Shown here: in pieces, positions 54,101 through 63,007 of the stretch
Position numbering within the stretch: the first letter of the stretch is position 1
Layout: each line of letters opens with the position of its first letter
DNA from: [Clostridium] citroniae WAL-17108
GTDB taxonomy: Bacteria > Bacillota > Clostridia > Lachnospirales > Lachnospiraceae
Assembly (NCBI RefSeq): GCF_000233455.1
Contig: NZ_JH376420.1
Coordinates: 1,663,429-1,727,428, forward strand
Length of the DNA: 64,000 bases
Direction: 5' to 3'
Made by a program: the position numbers and the translations under genes
The notes under the pieces: generated by a model
What the model was told of the DNA's origin: nothing
Database searches by the model: none
The model's input: the letters and a program-made list of their open reading frames with translations, nothing else

Positions 54101-54559
54101 TCACTTCAACACTCCGTTGTATTTTCGGTACAGATTCTTCAGATAAGGCAATGTGTCCTCTGCCCAGGAATATTCAGGCATGTAGCTTCCTGAAAATAGG
54201 GTTCCATAATCGGGATTTCCCTCTATAAACTCATAAAAGTCACAGACAAATAACTCCGTGTCCACCGCATAGCTCCCCCTCTTCTTGATCAGTATCTTCT
54301 CGATCCCGTACTCTTCCAAGCTCCGGCGTAAACGGTGGTAGATAACCCTCAGATTATTCTTGGCTGTTTTTTCTTCCACATTTTCATACAGTAAATACGT
54401 CATCTGGGATAAGGATACGCTGCTTCCACGCTTTTCCACCAAAACCGCCAGCATCTCCTTTGCCTTGCTGCTGGGAAAATAAATCAGTTTGCCATTTACA
54501 TAAACATCAAAGCCGTCAAAGGTCTTGACAAATATCCTCTCATTTTTCACCACCGACAT
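54101..54559 (-). CDS. Winged-helix (SARP/BTAD-like) regulator of the EPS operon
   Basis: About 152 residues: an OmpR-type winged-helix DNA-binding domain (FVKTFDGFDVYVNGKLIYF, SSKAKEMLAVLVEKRGSSVS, NNLRVIYHRLRRSLEEYGIE) plus a short C-terminal segment ending MPEYSWAEDTLPYLKNLYRK. There is no receiver or nucleotide domain. The longest frame begins at 54592; ATG 54559 matches the start of the paralogue at 54827 better but has a distant GGGAG, so the start is uncertain. It is 1 bp from cpsB, so it probably controls its own operon. Confidence 0.82.
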   Translation of the reverse strand: MSVVKNERIFVKTFDGFDVYVNGKLIYFPSSKAKEMLAVLVEKRGSSVSLSQMTYLLYENVEEKTAKNNLRVIYHRLRRSLEEYGIEKILIKKRGSYAVDTELFVCDFYEFIEGNPDYGTLFSGSYMPEYSWAEDTLPYLKNLYRKYNGVLK

Positions 54560-54727
54560 CAGCGTTATTACTCCCGTTATTTCCAGCCGCATAGTACTGT
54601 TCTCTGTAAGGATATACCACCTAATTGCTTTCAGTTTCGTTACAGAACCGTTTCAATTATACGCGGCATGTAATTTTTTGTAGTTTTCTGGAAATATTGG
54701 GTATAATTTGTTAATTACACACATATA

Positions 54728-54760
54728 AAAAAAGAAGCTATCTTTTCAGACTGCTTCTTC
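54728..54760 (-). terminator. Terminator after the first regulator gene
   Basis: On the minus strand AAGAAGC pairs with GCTTCTT across a 14-base loop, followed by TTTTTTTATA. It would partly insulate the second regulator and cps genes. Confidence 0.75.
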
Positions 54761-54826
54761 TTTCTTTCCGGAAAACCTAATATTTTATTATTATTTACCT
54801 TTCTAAACATTTGATTCAGAATTTTC

Positions 54827-55279
54827 CTAAAATTCCTCCTCAAAATAATCCCTCATAAGACTTGACAGAGTTACCTCCGCCCAGCTGTACTCCGGCATAT
54901 ATTCACCTGCAAAGTAATTAGATGCGCCTTCTACCTGTCGCACCATATCATAACTGTCGCAGACAATCTGCTCCTTATTAACGGCATATGTACCTCTTCC
55001 CTTTATGACGATCTTCTCAATTCCGTACTTCTTAAGAGTTTGCTTCAGTCTGTGCCATGCCAGATGGACAGCCTGTTTGGCCGCTGCCTCATCCCGCTCT
55101 CCTTCTGATAGAACTCCTGCCAGATGGGCCAGCGTAACCGCTTTACCTCTCCAGTCCACAAGCACTGCCAGTAGCTCCTTGGCCTTACTGCTGGAAAAGT
55201 ATATCAGCTCTCCCCTATAATACAGATCAAAGCCGCCAAAGGTTTTTACATATACTTTGTCCATATTAATATCAAACAT
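54827..55279 (-). CDS. Winged-helix regulator, paralogue of the next gene
   Basis: A 150-residue protein with the same layout as its neighbour: VYVKTFGGFDLYYRGELIYF, SSSKAKELLAVLVDWRGKAV, HLAWHRLKQTLKKYGIEKIV, ending MPEYSWAEVTLSSLMRDYF. The wing motif GRGTYAVNKEQIVCDSYD aligns with KRGSYAVDTELFVCDFYE of the paralogue. GGTGAG precedes the ATG. Tandem duplication of a stand-alone activator at the head of an EPS operon suggests layered control, with a terminator between the copies. Confidence 0.83.
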   Translation of the reverse strand: MFDINMDKVYVKTFGGFDLYYRGELIYFSSSKAKELLAVLVDWRGKAVTLAHLAGVLSEGERDEAAAKQAVHLAWHRLKQTLKKYGIEKIVIKGRGTYAVNKEQIVCDSYDMVRQVEGASNYFAGEYMPEYSWAEVTLSSLMRDYFEEEF

Positions 55280-55309
55280 GATGCATACTCACCTTTTATC
55301 CCACGTCTT

Positions 55310-55356
55310 AGGGACCAAGCGTCCCTTTATCTCCTCGCAGGGCCTCCCTGGCCCCT
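55310..55356 (-). other. Two hairpins in the EPS leader
   Basis: AGGGAC/GTCCCT (55310-55315, 55321-55326) and GGGCC/GGCCC (about 55340-55355) lie in the 5' UTR just before the first regulator gene. Confidence 0.5.
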
Positions 55357-55429
55357 ACCTATATGTTAACATAAACGACCAGCTAATTCCAGTAATATAA
55401 CCCTAAATCCCGGAAATTTCCCCCTCCTT

Positions 55430-55457
55430 ATTTTACATATAAATTATAATTTTTCAA
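55430..55457 (-). promoter_or_regulatory. Promoter of the EPS locus
   Basis: On the minus strand TTGAAA (55457-55452), 16 bp, TAAAAT (55435-55430), giving a leader of about 140 bases. Confidence 0.6.
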
Positions 55458-55512
55458 CATTTTTATGTACTTTCTCAAAAAGTTCCGTTAGCTTCCATTT
55501 ACTGGGATTTTA

Positions 55513-55561
55513 TAGTGAAAAAGAGGGCGCCGTATTTGGCACGGCGCCCTCTTTTTCACTA
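55513..55561. terminator. Strong bidirectional terminator, 21-bp perfect stem
   Basis: TAGTGAAAAAGAGGGCGCCG (from 55513) is exactly mirrored up to 55561 around the loop ATTTGGC. It ends the xanthine dehydrogenase operon on the minus strand. Confidence 0.92.
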
Positions 55562-55663
55562 TGGTGAATCCTAAACTCTTATATCTCAAGATGCCGTCCA
55601 AGCTTCCTCAGGGCTTTGTCCGTTAACCGCATCCATCGATCTGATCCAATTAAATCTTCTTTT

Positions 55664-56149
55664 CTATTTTCCAACTACCTTGTAGGTTTCTTCAACAATC
55701 CGCTCCATGGCATTGAGGATATTTTCATACCCCGTACATCTGCACAGGTGCCCGGATATGAGTTTTCGCAGTTCCTCACGGTTATACCGCTTTCCGGTCC
55801 CTACTATCTCCACAGCCGACATGATCAGCCCGGGCGTACAGAACCCGCACTGCACGGCTGCTTCCTCTATAAATGCCTTCTGTATGGGGCTCAGCTCCCC
55901 GTTAGGCCCCTTTAGGCCCTCCACGGTCATAATGCGCCGTCCCTGCGCCCACATGGTCAGGTAAATGCAGCTGTCTATGGCCTCACCGTCAACCAACACG
56001 GTACAGGCACCGCACTCCCCCACCTCGCAGCCCTTTTTTACACTGGTCAGGCCCAGGCGGTTCCTCAATGTGTCCAGAAGGGATTCCCTTGGATCCACTG
56101 CCAACTCCACTTCTTTCCCATTGACGGTCATCTGCACAATATTAAGCAT
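55664..56149 (-). CDS. xdhC: Xanthine dehydrogenase, 2Fe-2S subunit
   Basis: A 161-residue small subunit with both 2Fe-2S motifs of the molybdenum hydroxylases: KKGCEVGECGACTVLVDG near residue 40 and VQCGFCTPGLIM ... HLCRCTGYENIL in the C-terminal helical domain. It relays electrons from the Mo centre to FAD. ATG 56149 follows GGAGG and overlaps the FAD-subunit stop by 8 bp. By neighbours (guanine deaminase, purine permease, purine riboswitch) the substrate is most likely xanthine or another purine. Confidence 0.93.
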   Translation of the reverse strand: MLNIVQMTVNGKEVELAVDPRESLLDTLRNRLGLTSVKKGCEVGECGACTVLVDGEAIDSCIYLTMWAQGRRIMTVEGLKGPNGELSPIQKAFIEEAAVQCGFCTPGLIMSAVEIVGTGKRYNREELRKLISGHLCRCTGYENILNAMERIVEETYKVVGK

Positions 56150-57029
56150 CCCATTCACCTCCTGCATTGATCACGGCCTGCTTCACAGCCCTTTTTCCCA
56201 GTTCCTCCACCAGCTGCAGGCGGAATTCCTTGGAAGCCCTCCAGCTGGAACGCGGACTTACTTCACTGAGAGCTCCTTTTCCCACCTTCTCAGCCAGGGC
56301 CTCCCCCGTCTCCATACCGATCACGGATTGCTCCGTCTCACGGCACCGGATGGGTGTGGGAGCTGCCACGCCATATCCCAGGCGCAGATCCTCAATGTGC
56401 TTTTTGTCCTCACCCAGCTTTACGGTCACGGCACAGCCCAGGGTAGCGATCTCCATTGCCCCCCTCTTTCCATATTTAATATAGTGGCCGCCGTAGCCTT
56501 CATAGTTTTCCTTCTTTATTTTAATTGAGGTCAGAAGCTCATCATGCGCCCTCACCGTTCTGCCGGGTCCGGTATACCATTCACTGATAGGCACTTCCCT
56601 GACGCCTGCCGGTCCCGTAAGGACCAGAATGGCATCCAGGCAGCAAAGGCTGCTTGCGCTGTCGGCGCTGGTCACTCCGTTGCACACATTTCCGCCCACG
56701 GTTCCGATGTTGCGCAGCTGGGGTCCTCCTGCCATATCCACTGCATCCCCCAGGATCGGAATATACTCCTGGATGATCTTATTGTTTGTAATATGGGAAA
56801 AGGTAGTGGCCGGGCCGATGACAATGGTACCGTCCTCCTCCATGGAAATGCCTTCCAGTTCCCTGATCCCATGTATGCTCACCAGGGAACAGCCTGCCAG
56901 CTTTCCTTCCCTGATCTTGATCAGTACATCGCTGCCTCCTGAGATCACAACCGCATCCGGGTCAGCAGAGAGAGCGCGCACTGCATCATCTATATCCTTT
57001 GCCTGGTAATATTTTTCAATATCATACAT
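56142..57029 (-). CDS. xdhB: Xanthine dehydrogenase, FAD-binding subunit
   Basis: A 295-residue CO-dehydrogenase-type flavoprotein. FAD motifs VVISGGSDVLIKIREGKLAG near residue 30 and AGGPQLRNIGTVGGNVCNGV near 100; ASSLCCLDAILVLTG follows; the C-terminal domain contains LRLGYGVAAPTPIRCRETE. It passes electrons from the 2Fe-2S subunit to NAD or another acceptor. It lies 17 bp after the Mo subunit, so the order in the operon is Mo, FAD, FeS. Confidence 0.93.
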   Translation of the reverse strand: MYDIEKYYQAKDIDDAVRALSADPDAVVISGGSDVLIKIREGKLAGCSLVSIHGIRELEGISMEEDGTIVIGPATTFSHITNNKIIQEYIPILGDAVDMAGGPQLRNIGTVGGNVCNGVTSADSASSLCCLDAILVLTGPAGVREVPISEWYTGPGRTVRAHDELLTSIKIKKENYEGYGGHYIKYGKRGAMEIATLGCAVTVKLGEDKKHIEDLRLGYGVAAPTPIRCRETEQSVIGMETGEALAEKVGKGALSEVSPRSSWRASKEFRLQLVEELGKRAVKQAVINAGGEWDA

Positions 57030-57046
57030 GCCTTACACCGCCCTTT

Positions 57047-59335
57047 CTATATTAATCCTGCTACCTTAAAATGCTCCACCATTTTCTGGGGATCAAGGGG
57101 CAGAGAGTCCACTGCTACTCCGGTGGCATGAAGCACCGCATTGCGCACGGCCGGGGCAACCGGAATGGCCGGCGGCTCTCCCAGCGCCTTGTTGCCAAAG
57201 GGGCCTGTGGGATCGTCCAGCTCCACAAACAGGGCATTCAGATCCGGGGTGTCCATGGAGGTGGGCAGTTTATAATCCAGCAGGTTGTCATTTAACGGCC
57301 TTCCCTTTGCATCAAAGAGCAGCTGTTCGCTGAGCCCGTATCCCAGGCCCATGCTCATGCCGCCGTGTACCTGGGCAGCTGCCAGCTTGGGGTTAATGAG
57401 CGTCCCGCTGTCGTGGACATTAACAATGTTGGTCACTTTTACTTTGCCTAACGGCATATCTACCTCCACCTCGGCAAAGCACACACCTGTGGCAAAGGTG
57501 TTGATCTTGCAGTGGCTGGTGGCCTCCGCCGTGATGTGCACGGAACGGTCCAGGCTGTAAAACGCCGTGGTTGCCAGTTCTTCCATGGAAAGAAGCTGCT
57601 GCCTTGTCTCCTGATCCACCACATAGTTTGCCTCTATATCCAGTGTGTCCTGAGGTCTGCCCAGCATGTAGGCGCCGTAGTCCAGGATCTTTTCCTTCAG
57701 GACCGCGCCGGTCTTTTTCACTGCCATGCCGCTTACATAGGTCTGTCTGGAGGCATAGGCTCCTGTGTCAAAGGGTGTTACATCCGTGTCCTGGGTGGAC
57801 ATGATATTGACCTTATCCTCTGTGATACCGGTCACCTCCGCCGCCATCTGGGTAAACACAGTGTCGGCTCCCTGGCCGATCTCCGTGGCTCCCATCTGAA
57901 GCTGCATGGAACCGTCCTGATTCAGTATCATACGGCATGCCGCTGTTTCCAGGGAAATGGGGTAGACTCCTGTCTTATAACAGAAGATTGCCATTCCGAT
58001 TCCTTTTCTCACAGGACCTGTCTGGTTTTCATATTCTTTGCGTTTCTCATCCCAGCGGATAAACTCCCGGCCCTTTTCCATACAAGCTTCCAGGCCGTAT
58101 GAATTACATTTTACATGGGTATGGGGATCCTCGTATCCCGCCTGCATGCAGTTCTTTTTCCTGAACTCCAACGGGTCCATGTGCAGGGCCAGGGCCAGGT
58201 CATCCGCCATGCACTCTGCTGCAAACGCCGCCTGGGGAATGCCGTATCCTCTCATGGCGCCGCCCGTGGTAATGTTGGTGTAAACAGTGTAGGCATCGGA
58301 CTCCAGCACTTTTTCATCCCTGTATATCTGCTTAAATTCATTGGATGAGTTGGCCACGATCGCATGGGCGTGGGATGCATATCCTCCCTGGTTGGAATAA
58401 GCTTCCAGTTTCCTGGCCACCAGTGTCCCGTCCTTTCTGGCCGCTGCCTTTACCTTAAGTTCAATGGCATGGCGCACACGGGTACATCCCAGGGTTTCCT
58501 CCCTGGACAGTTCCAGCCTTACGCCCCTGCCTCCCACCTGTGTGGTGAGAAATGCATTCAGCGGCTCATAGAGCACATCCTGCTTATTACCAAATCCGCC
58601 GCCGATGTACGGCTTGATAACACGGATCCTGCCCATGGGCAGCCCCAGCGCCTGGCTGATCACCCGGCGCACGATATGGGGGATCTGGGTGGAGGTTGTG
58701 ACAATGATCCTGTCATTCTCCATGTAAGCAAATGAAACCGGGGTCTCAATATGGCAGTGCTGCACGCTCTGGGTCCTGTAGTCCTTATCAATGACCACCA
58801 GCCCTTCCTCTTTTACAGCCTCCTCGTAGGTCCCCTCTCCCACCTTAAACGCGGAATGGGCGATCACATTTCCCGGCTTTTCATCATGAAGGCGGGCGGC
58901 TCCCTCTGCCATGGCTGCTTCCACTGTGAGCAGGGGCTCATACTCCTCATACTCCACCTTTACCTTGCGCGCTGCCCTGGCGGCCGCTATCTCATCCTCT
59001 GCTATGACAGCGGCAATATCATCCCCGTACACCCTTACCCGGGTGTTCAGAAGCTTCCTGTCAGCAATATCCTGATGGGCTGTTTCCACGGACCACGGAT
59101 GGCCCGGGGTCGGGAATTGGATATCCGGCACATCAAAGCATGTGACGATCTTCACCACCCCCGGAACTGCAAGCGCTTCCTTCAGGTCAAAGCTTTTTAC
59201 CACGCCGTTGGCAATGGTGCTGTGCACCACCTTGGCCACCAGAAGCCCCTTCGGCTCTAAGTCAGCCGTATACCTGGCATTACCGGTAACCTTATCCTTT
59301 GCATCAACGCGGGTCATGTTATTACCAATTCCCAT
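57047..59335 (-). CDS. xdhA: Xanthine dehydrogenase, molybdenum-binding subunit
   Basis: A 762-residue large subunit. Mo-cofactor and active-site segments: KPYIGGGFGNKQDVLYEPLN near residue 245, GGAMRGYGIPQAAFAAE near 350, GATEIGQGADTVFTQMAAE near 485 and the catalytic Glu in NKALGEPPAIPVAPAVRNA near 725. The likely reaction is hydroxylation of xanthine to urate or of hypoxanthine to xanthine. AGGAGGAGG precedes the ATG and forms the end of a structured tandem repeat. A role in other purines or in selenium-type hydroxylases cannot be excluded. Confidence 0.92.
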   Translation of the reverse strand: MGIGNNMTRVDAKDKVTGNARYTADLEPKGLLVAKVVHSTIANGVVKSFDLKEALAVPGVVKIVTCFDVPDIQFPTPGHPWSVETAHQDIADRKLLNTRVRVYGDDIAAVIAEDEIAAARAARKVKVEYEEYEPLLTVEAAMAEGAARLHDEKPGNVIAHSAFKVGEGTYEEAVKEEGLVVIDKDYRTQSVQHCHIETPVSFAYMENDRIIVTTSTQIPHIVRRVISQALGLPMGRIRVIKPYIGGGFGNKQDVLYEPLNAFLTTQVGGRGVRLELSREETLGCTRVRHAIELKVKAAARKDGTLVARKLEAYSNQGGYASHAHAIVANSSNEFKQIYRDEKVLESDAYTVYTNITTGGAMRGYGIPQAAFAAECMADDLALALHMDPLEFRKKNCMQAGYEDPHTHVKCNSYGLEACMEKGREFIRWDEKRKEYENQTGPVRKGIGMAIFCYKTGVYPISLETAACRMILNQDGSMQLQMGATEIGQGADTVFTQMAAEVTGITEDKVNIMSTQDTDVTPFDTGAYASRQTYVSGMAVKKTGAVLKEKILDYGAYMLGRPQDTLDIEANYVVDQETRQQLLSMEELATTAFYSLDRSVHITAEATSHCKINTFATGVCFAEVEVDMPLGKVKVTNIVNVHDSGTLINPKLAAAQVHGGMSMGLGYGLSEQLLFDAKGRPLNDNLLDYKLPTSMDTPDLNALFVELDDPTGPFGNKALGEPPAIPVAPAVRNAVLHATGVAVDSLPLDPQKMVEHFKVAGLI

Positions 59336-59355
59336 TCCATCCTCCTCCTTGCATT

Positions 59356-59514
59356 GAGCACTTAGCGCCTGTATTTTGGGCGCTTATGTGCGAAAGCACT
59401 TCGCCATACTTTGCGAGGTCTCTTCAAGCTTAGTATGGCTGAAGTTTCCTTTGCTGCACTTGGCGCCTGTATTATAGGCGCTTATGTGCGAAAGCACTTC
59501 GCCATACTTTGCGT
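59356..59514 (-). repeat. Tandem structured repeat array before xdhA (98-bp period)
   Basis: Copy A (59356-59439) and partial copy B (59456-59514). Each has stem 1, AGCGCC/GGGCGCT-type with a conserved arm GCACTT/TGTGC, then GTGCGAAAGCAC; copy A adds stem 2, GCCATACT (59403-59410) with AGTATGGC (59432-59439). B ends at the stop of the permease gene. The same design recurs at 63890-64000 with different stems. Confidence 0.75.
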
Positions 59515-59518
59515 AACA

Positions 59519-60913
59519 TTAAATCAGTACATATTTCAGAACAAACAGCACGGCCAGAACGTACATCAGCAGGCTGATCTTCTTCTCTTTTGCATGGCCG
59601 GTAGCCAGGTTGATCACTACGTAAGAGATAACGCCCATTGCAATACCTTCGGAAATACTGTACATAAACGGCATTGCGATGATTGCAATATAGCTTGGGA
59701 TTGCCTCTGTAAAGTCATTAAAATCAATTTTCAGTATGGATGACACCATCAGGAAACCTACTATGATCAGAGCCGGAGCCGTTGCAAAGGACGGAATGGC
59801 TAGGAAGATAGGTGACAGGAACAGGGACAGTCCAAAGAACAGGGCTGCTACCACGGATGTAAGACCGGTCCTTCCGCCTTCAGCAACACCGGATGCGCTC
59901 TCCACAAAGGTGGTGGTGGTGGATGTGCCGAATACCGCGCCTAAGGATGTACCAACCGCATCCGCCATCAGGGCGCCTTTGATCTTCGGAAGCTTTCCCT
60001 CTTTATCCAGCATATCTGCCTTGGAAGCCACGCCGATCAGGGTTCCCAGCGTATCGAACATATCCACAAACAGGAACGCGAACATGATGGTGATAAAGTT
60101 AAAGGACAGGATTCCTGAGAAATCCATCTTAAAGAAGGTTGGCGCCATGCTCTGGATACCGAATCCGCTGGAGAAGTCCGGCAGTACGCTGAACATTCCC
60201 AGATCTGCGTTTGGCTGGTACAGTCCCGTAACCTCACAGATGATCCCCAACAGCCAGGTAATCAGGATTCCCCAAAGGATATTTCCCTTTACATTCTTAA
60301 CTACCAGTATACCTGTGATCAGCACGCCGATCAGTGCCAGGAGGACCGTAATCCCCACAGAACTGAATGTTCCGGATTCCAGGGAACCCTTGAAGGAGAA
60401 CACGGAAACAAGGGTTGCGCTCTCCACTACGATCTTTGCGTTCTGCAGACCGATGAAAGCGATAAAGAGTCCGATACCTGCGGAAACCGCATGTTTTAAG
60501 TTCATTGGTATTGCGTTAAAGATTGCTTCACGGACACTGGTCAATGACAGGGCGATAAAGATAAGGCCTTCAACAAATACGGCTGCCAGGGCCATTTCCC
60601 ATGAATACCCCATCTGAAGCACTACGGTGTATGCAAAGTATGCGTTAAGTCCCATACCTGGTGCAAGTACAAATGGATAGTTTGCAAAAGCTGCCATTAA
60701 CAAGGTTGCAATCAGGGACGCCAGGGCGGTTGCGGTAAAGACCGCGCCCCGGTCCATTCCGGTCGCACTTAAGATGTTTGGATTAACTGCCAGTATGTAA
60801 GCCATTGTCATGAAAGTGGTGATTCCTGCGATAATCTCTGTCTTTACATCGGTGTGATTTTCTTTTAGGTGAAATACTCGTTCTAAGAAACCCTGCTCTG
60901 CCTTGTTCTCCAT
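59519..60913 (-). CDS. NCS2-family purine permease (AzgA/PbuG type)
   Basis: A 464-residue permease of the guanine/hypoxanthine branch of NCS2, with about 14 helices. Characteristic segments: GITTFMTMAYILAVNPNILS near residue 30, FVLAPGMGLNAYFAYTVV near 85, GIGLFIAFIGLQNAKIVV near 145, DMFDTLGTLIGVASKA near 285 and TSTTTTFVESASGVAEGGRT near 325. It should import guanine, hypoxanthine or xanthine with protons. AAGGAGG precedes the ATG. It lies between guanine deaminase and the xanthine dehydrogenase genes. Confidence 0.94.
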   Translation of the reverse strand: MENKAEQGFLERVFHLKENHTDVKTEIIAGITTFMTMAYILAVNPNILSATGMDRGAVFTATALASLIATLLMAAFANYPFVLAPGMGLNAYFAYTVVLQMGYSWEMALAAVFVEGLIFIALSLTSVREAIFNAIPMNLKHAVSAGIGLFIAFIGLQNAKIVVESATLVSVFSFKGSLESGTFSSVGITVLLALIGVLITGILVVKNVKGNILWGILITWLLGIICEVTGLYQPNADLGMFSVLPDFSSGFGIQSMAPTFFKMDFSGILSFNFITIMFAFLFVDMFDTLGTLIGVASKADMLDKEGKLPKIKGALMADAVGTSLGAVFGTSTTTTFVESASGVAEGGRTGLTSVVAALFFGLSLFLSPIFLAIPSFATAPALIIVGFLMVSSILKIDFNDFTEAIPSYIAIIAMPFMYSISEGIAMGVISYVVINLATGHAKEKKISLLMYVLAVLFVLKYVLI

Positions 60914-60961
60914 ACTTCATACCTCCTTGATTTGAATACCTATAGTTTCACTTCTATAAAT

Positions 60962-60989
60962 AAAGAACGTTTTCCCCTATTCGTTCTTT
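60962..60989. terminator. Terminator between guanine deaminase and permease genes
   Basis: AAAGAACG (60962-60969) pairs with CGTTCTTT (60982-60989); T-rich on both sides. Confidence 0.75.
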
Positions 60990-61035
60990 TTACACATATT
61001 CAGTTTTAATGGAACGGTACAGTGTTAGATCGTGC

Positions 61036-62310
61036 CTAGAAAACATTGCTTCCCGACACATACTTTGCGTCAATATGGCGCTCATCTGAAAGATAGATAA
61101 AACGCTCCAGCCGTTCCTTAACACCTAATGGCTGGGGATGCTTAAGGCTCTGGTCATTAAGAACCACTGCATCGAACTCATATCCTTCCTCAAAGCTTCC
61201 CACCTTTCCAAAGAAGGCTCCGCCTCCCACGGTTCCCAGGTAGAACGCCTCCTCCACCGTAAGCGGCTTCAGGCTTTCATCCACCAGCCTCCAGCGAAGT
61301 TTTGACACCTGGACGGCATCTGCCATGGCCCGGAATATGGATTCCCCTACGCCTCCGGCCACATCCGTGCCAAGTCCCACCCTGATCCCCTGATCCAGAT
61401 AAGTCCTGACCGGCGCAATCCCCGATGACAGGTTGGTGTTGGACTGGGGACAATGGGCAACAAACACGCCGTTATCCCGCATCCGGCTCACTTCCTCATG
61501 GGACGGCCACACACAGTGGGCCATAATGGTTCTTACCCCATTTCCAAAGAGTCCGAAATGGTCATATGCATCACCGTAAAACTCAGACCATGGGCAAAGT
61601 TCCTGAACCCATGAAATCTCCCCCCGGTTCTCGGACAGATGGGACTGCATGGGCAGGTCGTACCTGGCCTGGATCTCTTTCAGGCGTTCCATGAGTTCAT
61701 CTGAACAGGTGGGAATAAAGCGGGGTGTGAGGATGGGCATTGTGTTCTTATACCTGCCCTCAATGTCCTCCAGCCATCTGAGCGTTTCTTCCGCTGATGC
61801 CTCCGGCCCTTCTTCCACCAGGAAATCCGGGCTGTTGCGGTCCATATTCACCTTTCCCACCATGGTCTTTAATCCTGTTTCTTCCATCAGGTCCATGAGT
61901 ATTTCCGTGGCATCCCTGTGAAGGGTGGCAAATATACATGCCCTTGTTGTCGCGCTGCGCTTCATGTTATCCGCAAATATGGAATATGCTTTTTTTGCAT
62001 ATTCATTGTCTTTGTACTTAGCTTCCTCCGGGAATGTCCGTGTGTTCAGCCATTCCAGCAGTTCAAGATCCATGCCCAATCCCCTGAATGAATACTGTGG
62101 CGCATGGAGATGCAGGTCCACAAGTCCCGGCACGATCAGCCGGTCTCCATAATCTGTCAGGGGTAATGCTGCATACATCTCAGGAAGTTCTCTGTACACT
62201 CCGGCTGACCTGCCATCCATACATACCGCATACCCCTGCTCTGCTATCTTAAGGGTCTGGGCATCCTGGCTGTAGCAGATATTGCCTTTTAATACAAAAT
62301 TCTCTGCCAT
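61036..62310 (-). CDS. guaD: Guanine deaminase
   Basis: A 424-residue amidohydrolase converting guanine to xanthine and ammonia. Metal and substrate motifs: PGLVDLHLHAPQYSFRGLGM near residue 65, NTRTFPEEAKY, SHLSENRGEISW near 205, IMAHCVWPSHEEV near 245, HCPQSNTNLSSG and GLGTDVAGG near 300. Start 62310 follows GGAGGAG; a longer frame to 62370 has no ribosome site. Its leader carries a guanine-class riboswitch, so guanine levels should set expression. Confidence 0.95.
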   Translation of the reverse strand: MAENFVLKGNICYSQDAQTLKIAEQGYAVCMDGRSAGVYRELPEMYAALPLTDYGDRLIVPGLVDLHLHAPQYSFRGLGMDLELLEWLNTRTFPEEAKYKDNEYAKKAYSIFADNMKRSATTRACIFATLHRDATEILMDLMEETGLKTMVGKVNMDRNSPDFLVEEGPEASAEETLRWLEDIEGRYKNTMPILTPRFIPTCSDELMERLKEIQARYDLPMQSHLSENRGEISWVQELCPWSEFYGDAYDHFGLFGNGVRTIMAHCVWPSHEEVSRMRDNGVFVAHCPQSNTNLSSGIAPVRTYLDQGIRVGLGTDVAGGVGESIFRAMADAVQVSKLRWRLVDESLKPLTVEEAFYLGTVGGGAFFGKVGSFEEGYEFDAVVLNDQSLKHPQPLGVKERLERFIYLSDERHIDAKYVSGSNVF

Positions 62311-62413
62311 ATGCTCCTCCTGTTCTGGATTGCGTGCGGTTTTGCTGTCCGCACACATACTTGTATCCACCTGACCAGCGGCAGGCCCGGGCTTTTATAT
62401 GATTTTGTACATA

Positions 62414-62484
62414 CAAAAAAACCACCGCTGTGCCTAAGGTTTCACAACTGTCTGTCCCCAGTGCCCCGGGCAGTACCAGATGTG
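62414..62484 (-). promoter_or_regulatory. Expression platform of the purine riboswitch
   Basis: Downstream of the aptamer, TTTTCACA can pair with TTGTGAAA (62457-62450), and an ACC/GGT stem directly before seven T (62421-62415) can act as a terminator. Whether purine turns expression on or off cannot be decided by eye. Confidence 0.55.
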
Positions 62485-62554
62485 AAAACTTATAGTCAAC
62501 TATTACGGTAGTTGGTAGAAACGCTCAACCTATTTTGAGCATATATAAGTTTTG
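62485..62554 (-). ncRNA. Purine riboswitch aptamer, guanine class
   Basis: On the minus strand: P1 AAAACTTATA/TATAAGTTTT; P2 with GCTCAA/TTGAGC; J2/3 GTTTCTACC; P3 AACTA/TAGTT enclosing CCGTAA; and the J3/1 sequence GACTATAAG. These are the core conserved bases of the class. C in GACTA at the specificity position indicates guanine/hypoxanthine/xanthine rather than adenine. Confidence 0.93.
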
Positions 62555-62598
62555 AATACTTATACGTCTATTTAGTTGTATCATCTTCTGACACTTTG

Positions 62599-62628
62599 AG
62601 TCTATCACAATAGACAACTGGATGTCAA
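62599..62628 (-). promoter_or_regulatory. Promoter of the guanine deaminase leader
   Basis: On the minus strand TTGACA (62628-62623), 18 bp, TAGACT (62604-62599), about 45 bp before the aptamer. Confidence 0.65.
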
Positions 62629-62913
62629 TACGCCGCCACTTTTTTGTGCATTTTCTACATTTTGAATAAATTTTCTGATAAATCTTTGAATAAAACAGAA
62701 AATCTTTGTTAATTGTCGATATTCTCAAAAAAGTATAACGATTCCTTTTTCTAACAATAACTTGTCCCGTGTGATCAGCTTATATCGCTGTTCAGGCCGC
62801 ACCGATATGGTATTTGCACATCTTCTTAGGCCAGTTTACAAGAAGCAATTAGGGATCAATCGTGTTGCAGGGTGGCGTTGGCCTTCATTCTACATAGGAT
62901 GGAGGTGATGTCT

Positions 62914-63000
62914 ATGAAACATTTCGATTTTAAAGACCTTATGGCTTTTGGAATGTTTATTTTAGCATTGCTGACATCCATTTATTTGATTTGTCACTAG
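62914..63000 (+). CDS. Holin-like type I toxin, 28 residues
   Basis: MKHFDFKDLMAFGMFILALL plus TSIYLICH: a short basic/polar head and one membrane helix containing the FGMFILALL core seen in the 'putative holin-like toxin' family of Firmicutes type I systems. ATG 62914 follows GGAGGTGAT (62901-62909); the in-frame ATG at 62908 abuts the ribosome site and is less likely. A strong shared hairpin lies 8 bp after the stop. Expected action is membrane insertion and growth arrest when the antisense RNA is lost. Confidence 0.72.
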   Translation: MKHFDFKDLMAFGMFILALLTSIYLICH

Positions 63001-63007
63001 CTTAACA

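Noticed and set aside
55310..55326. Possible extra copy of the structured repeat in the EPS leader (CTTAGGGACC similarity)
   Set aside because: Only the first stem resembles it; the GTGCGA arm and second conserved loop are missing.
62525..62728. 67-codon minus-strand ORF
   Set aside because: It covers the riboswitch promoter and aptamer, which explains the conservation; no ribosome site.
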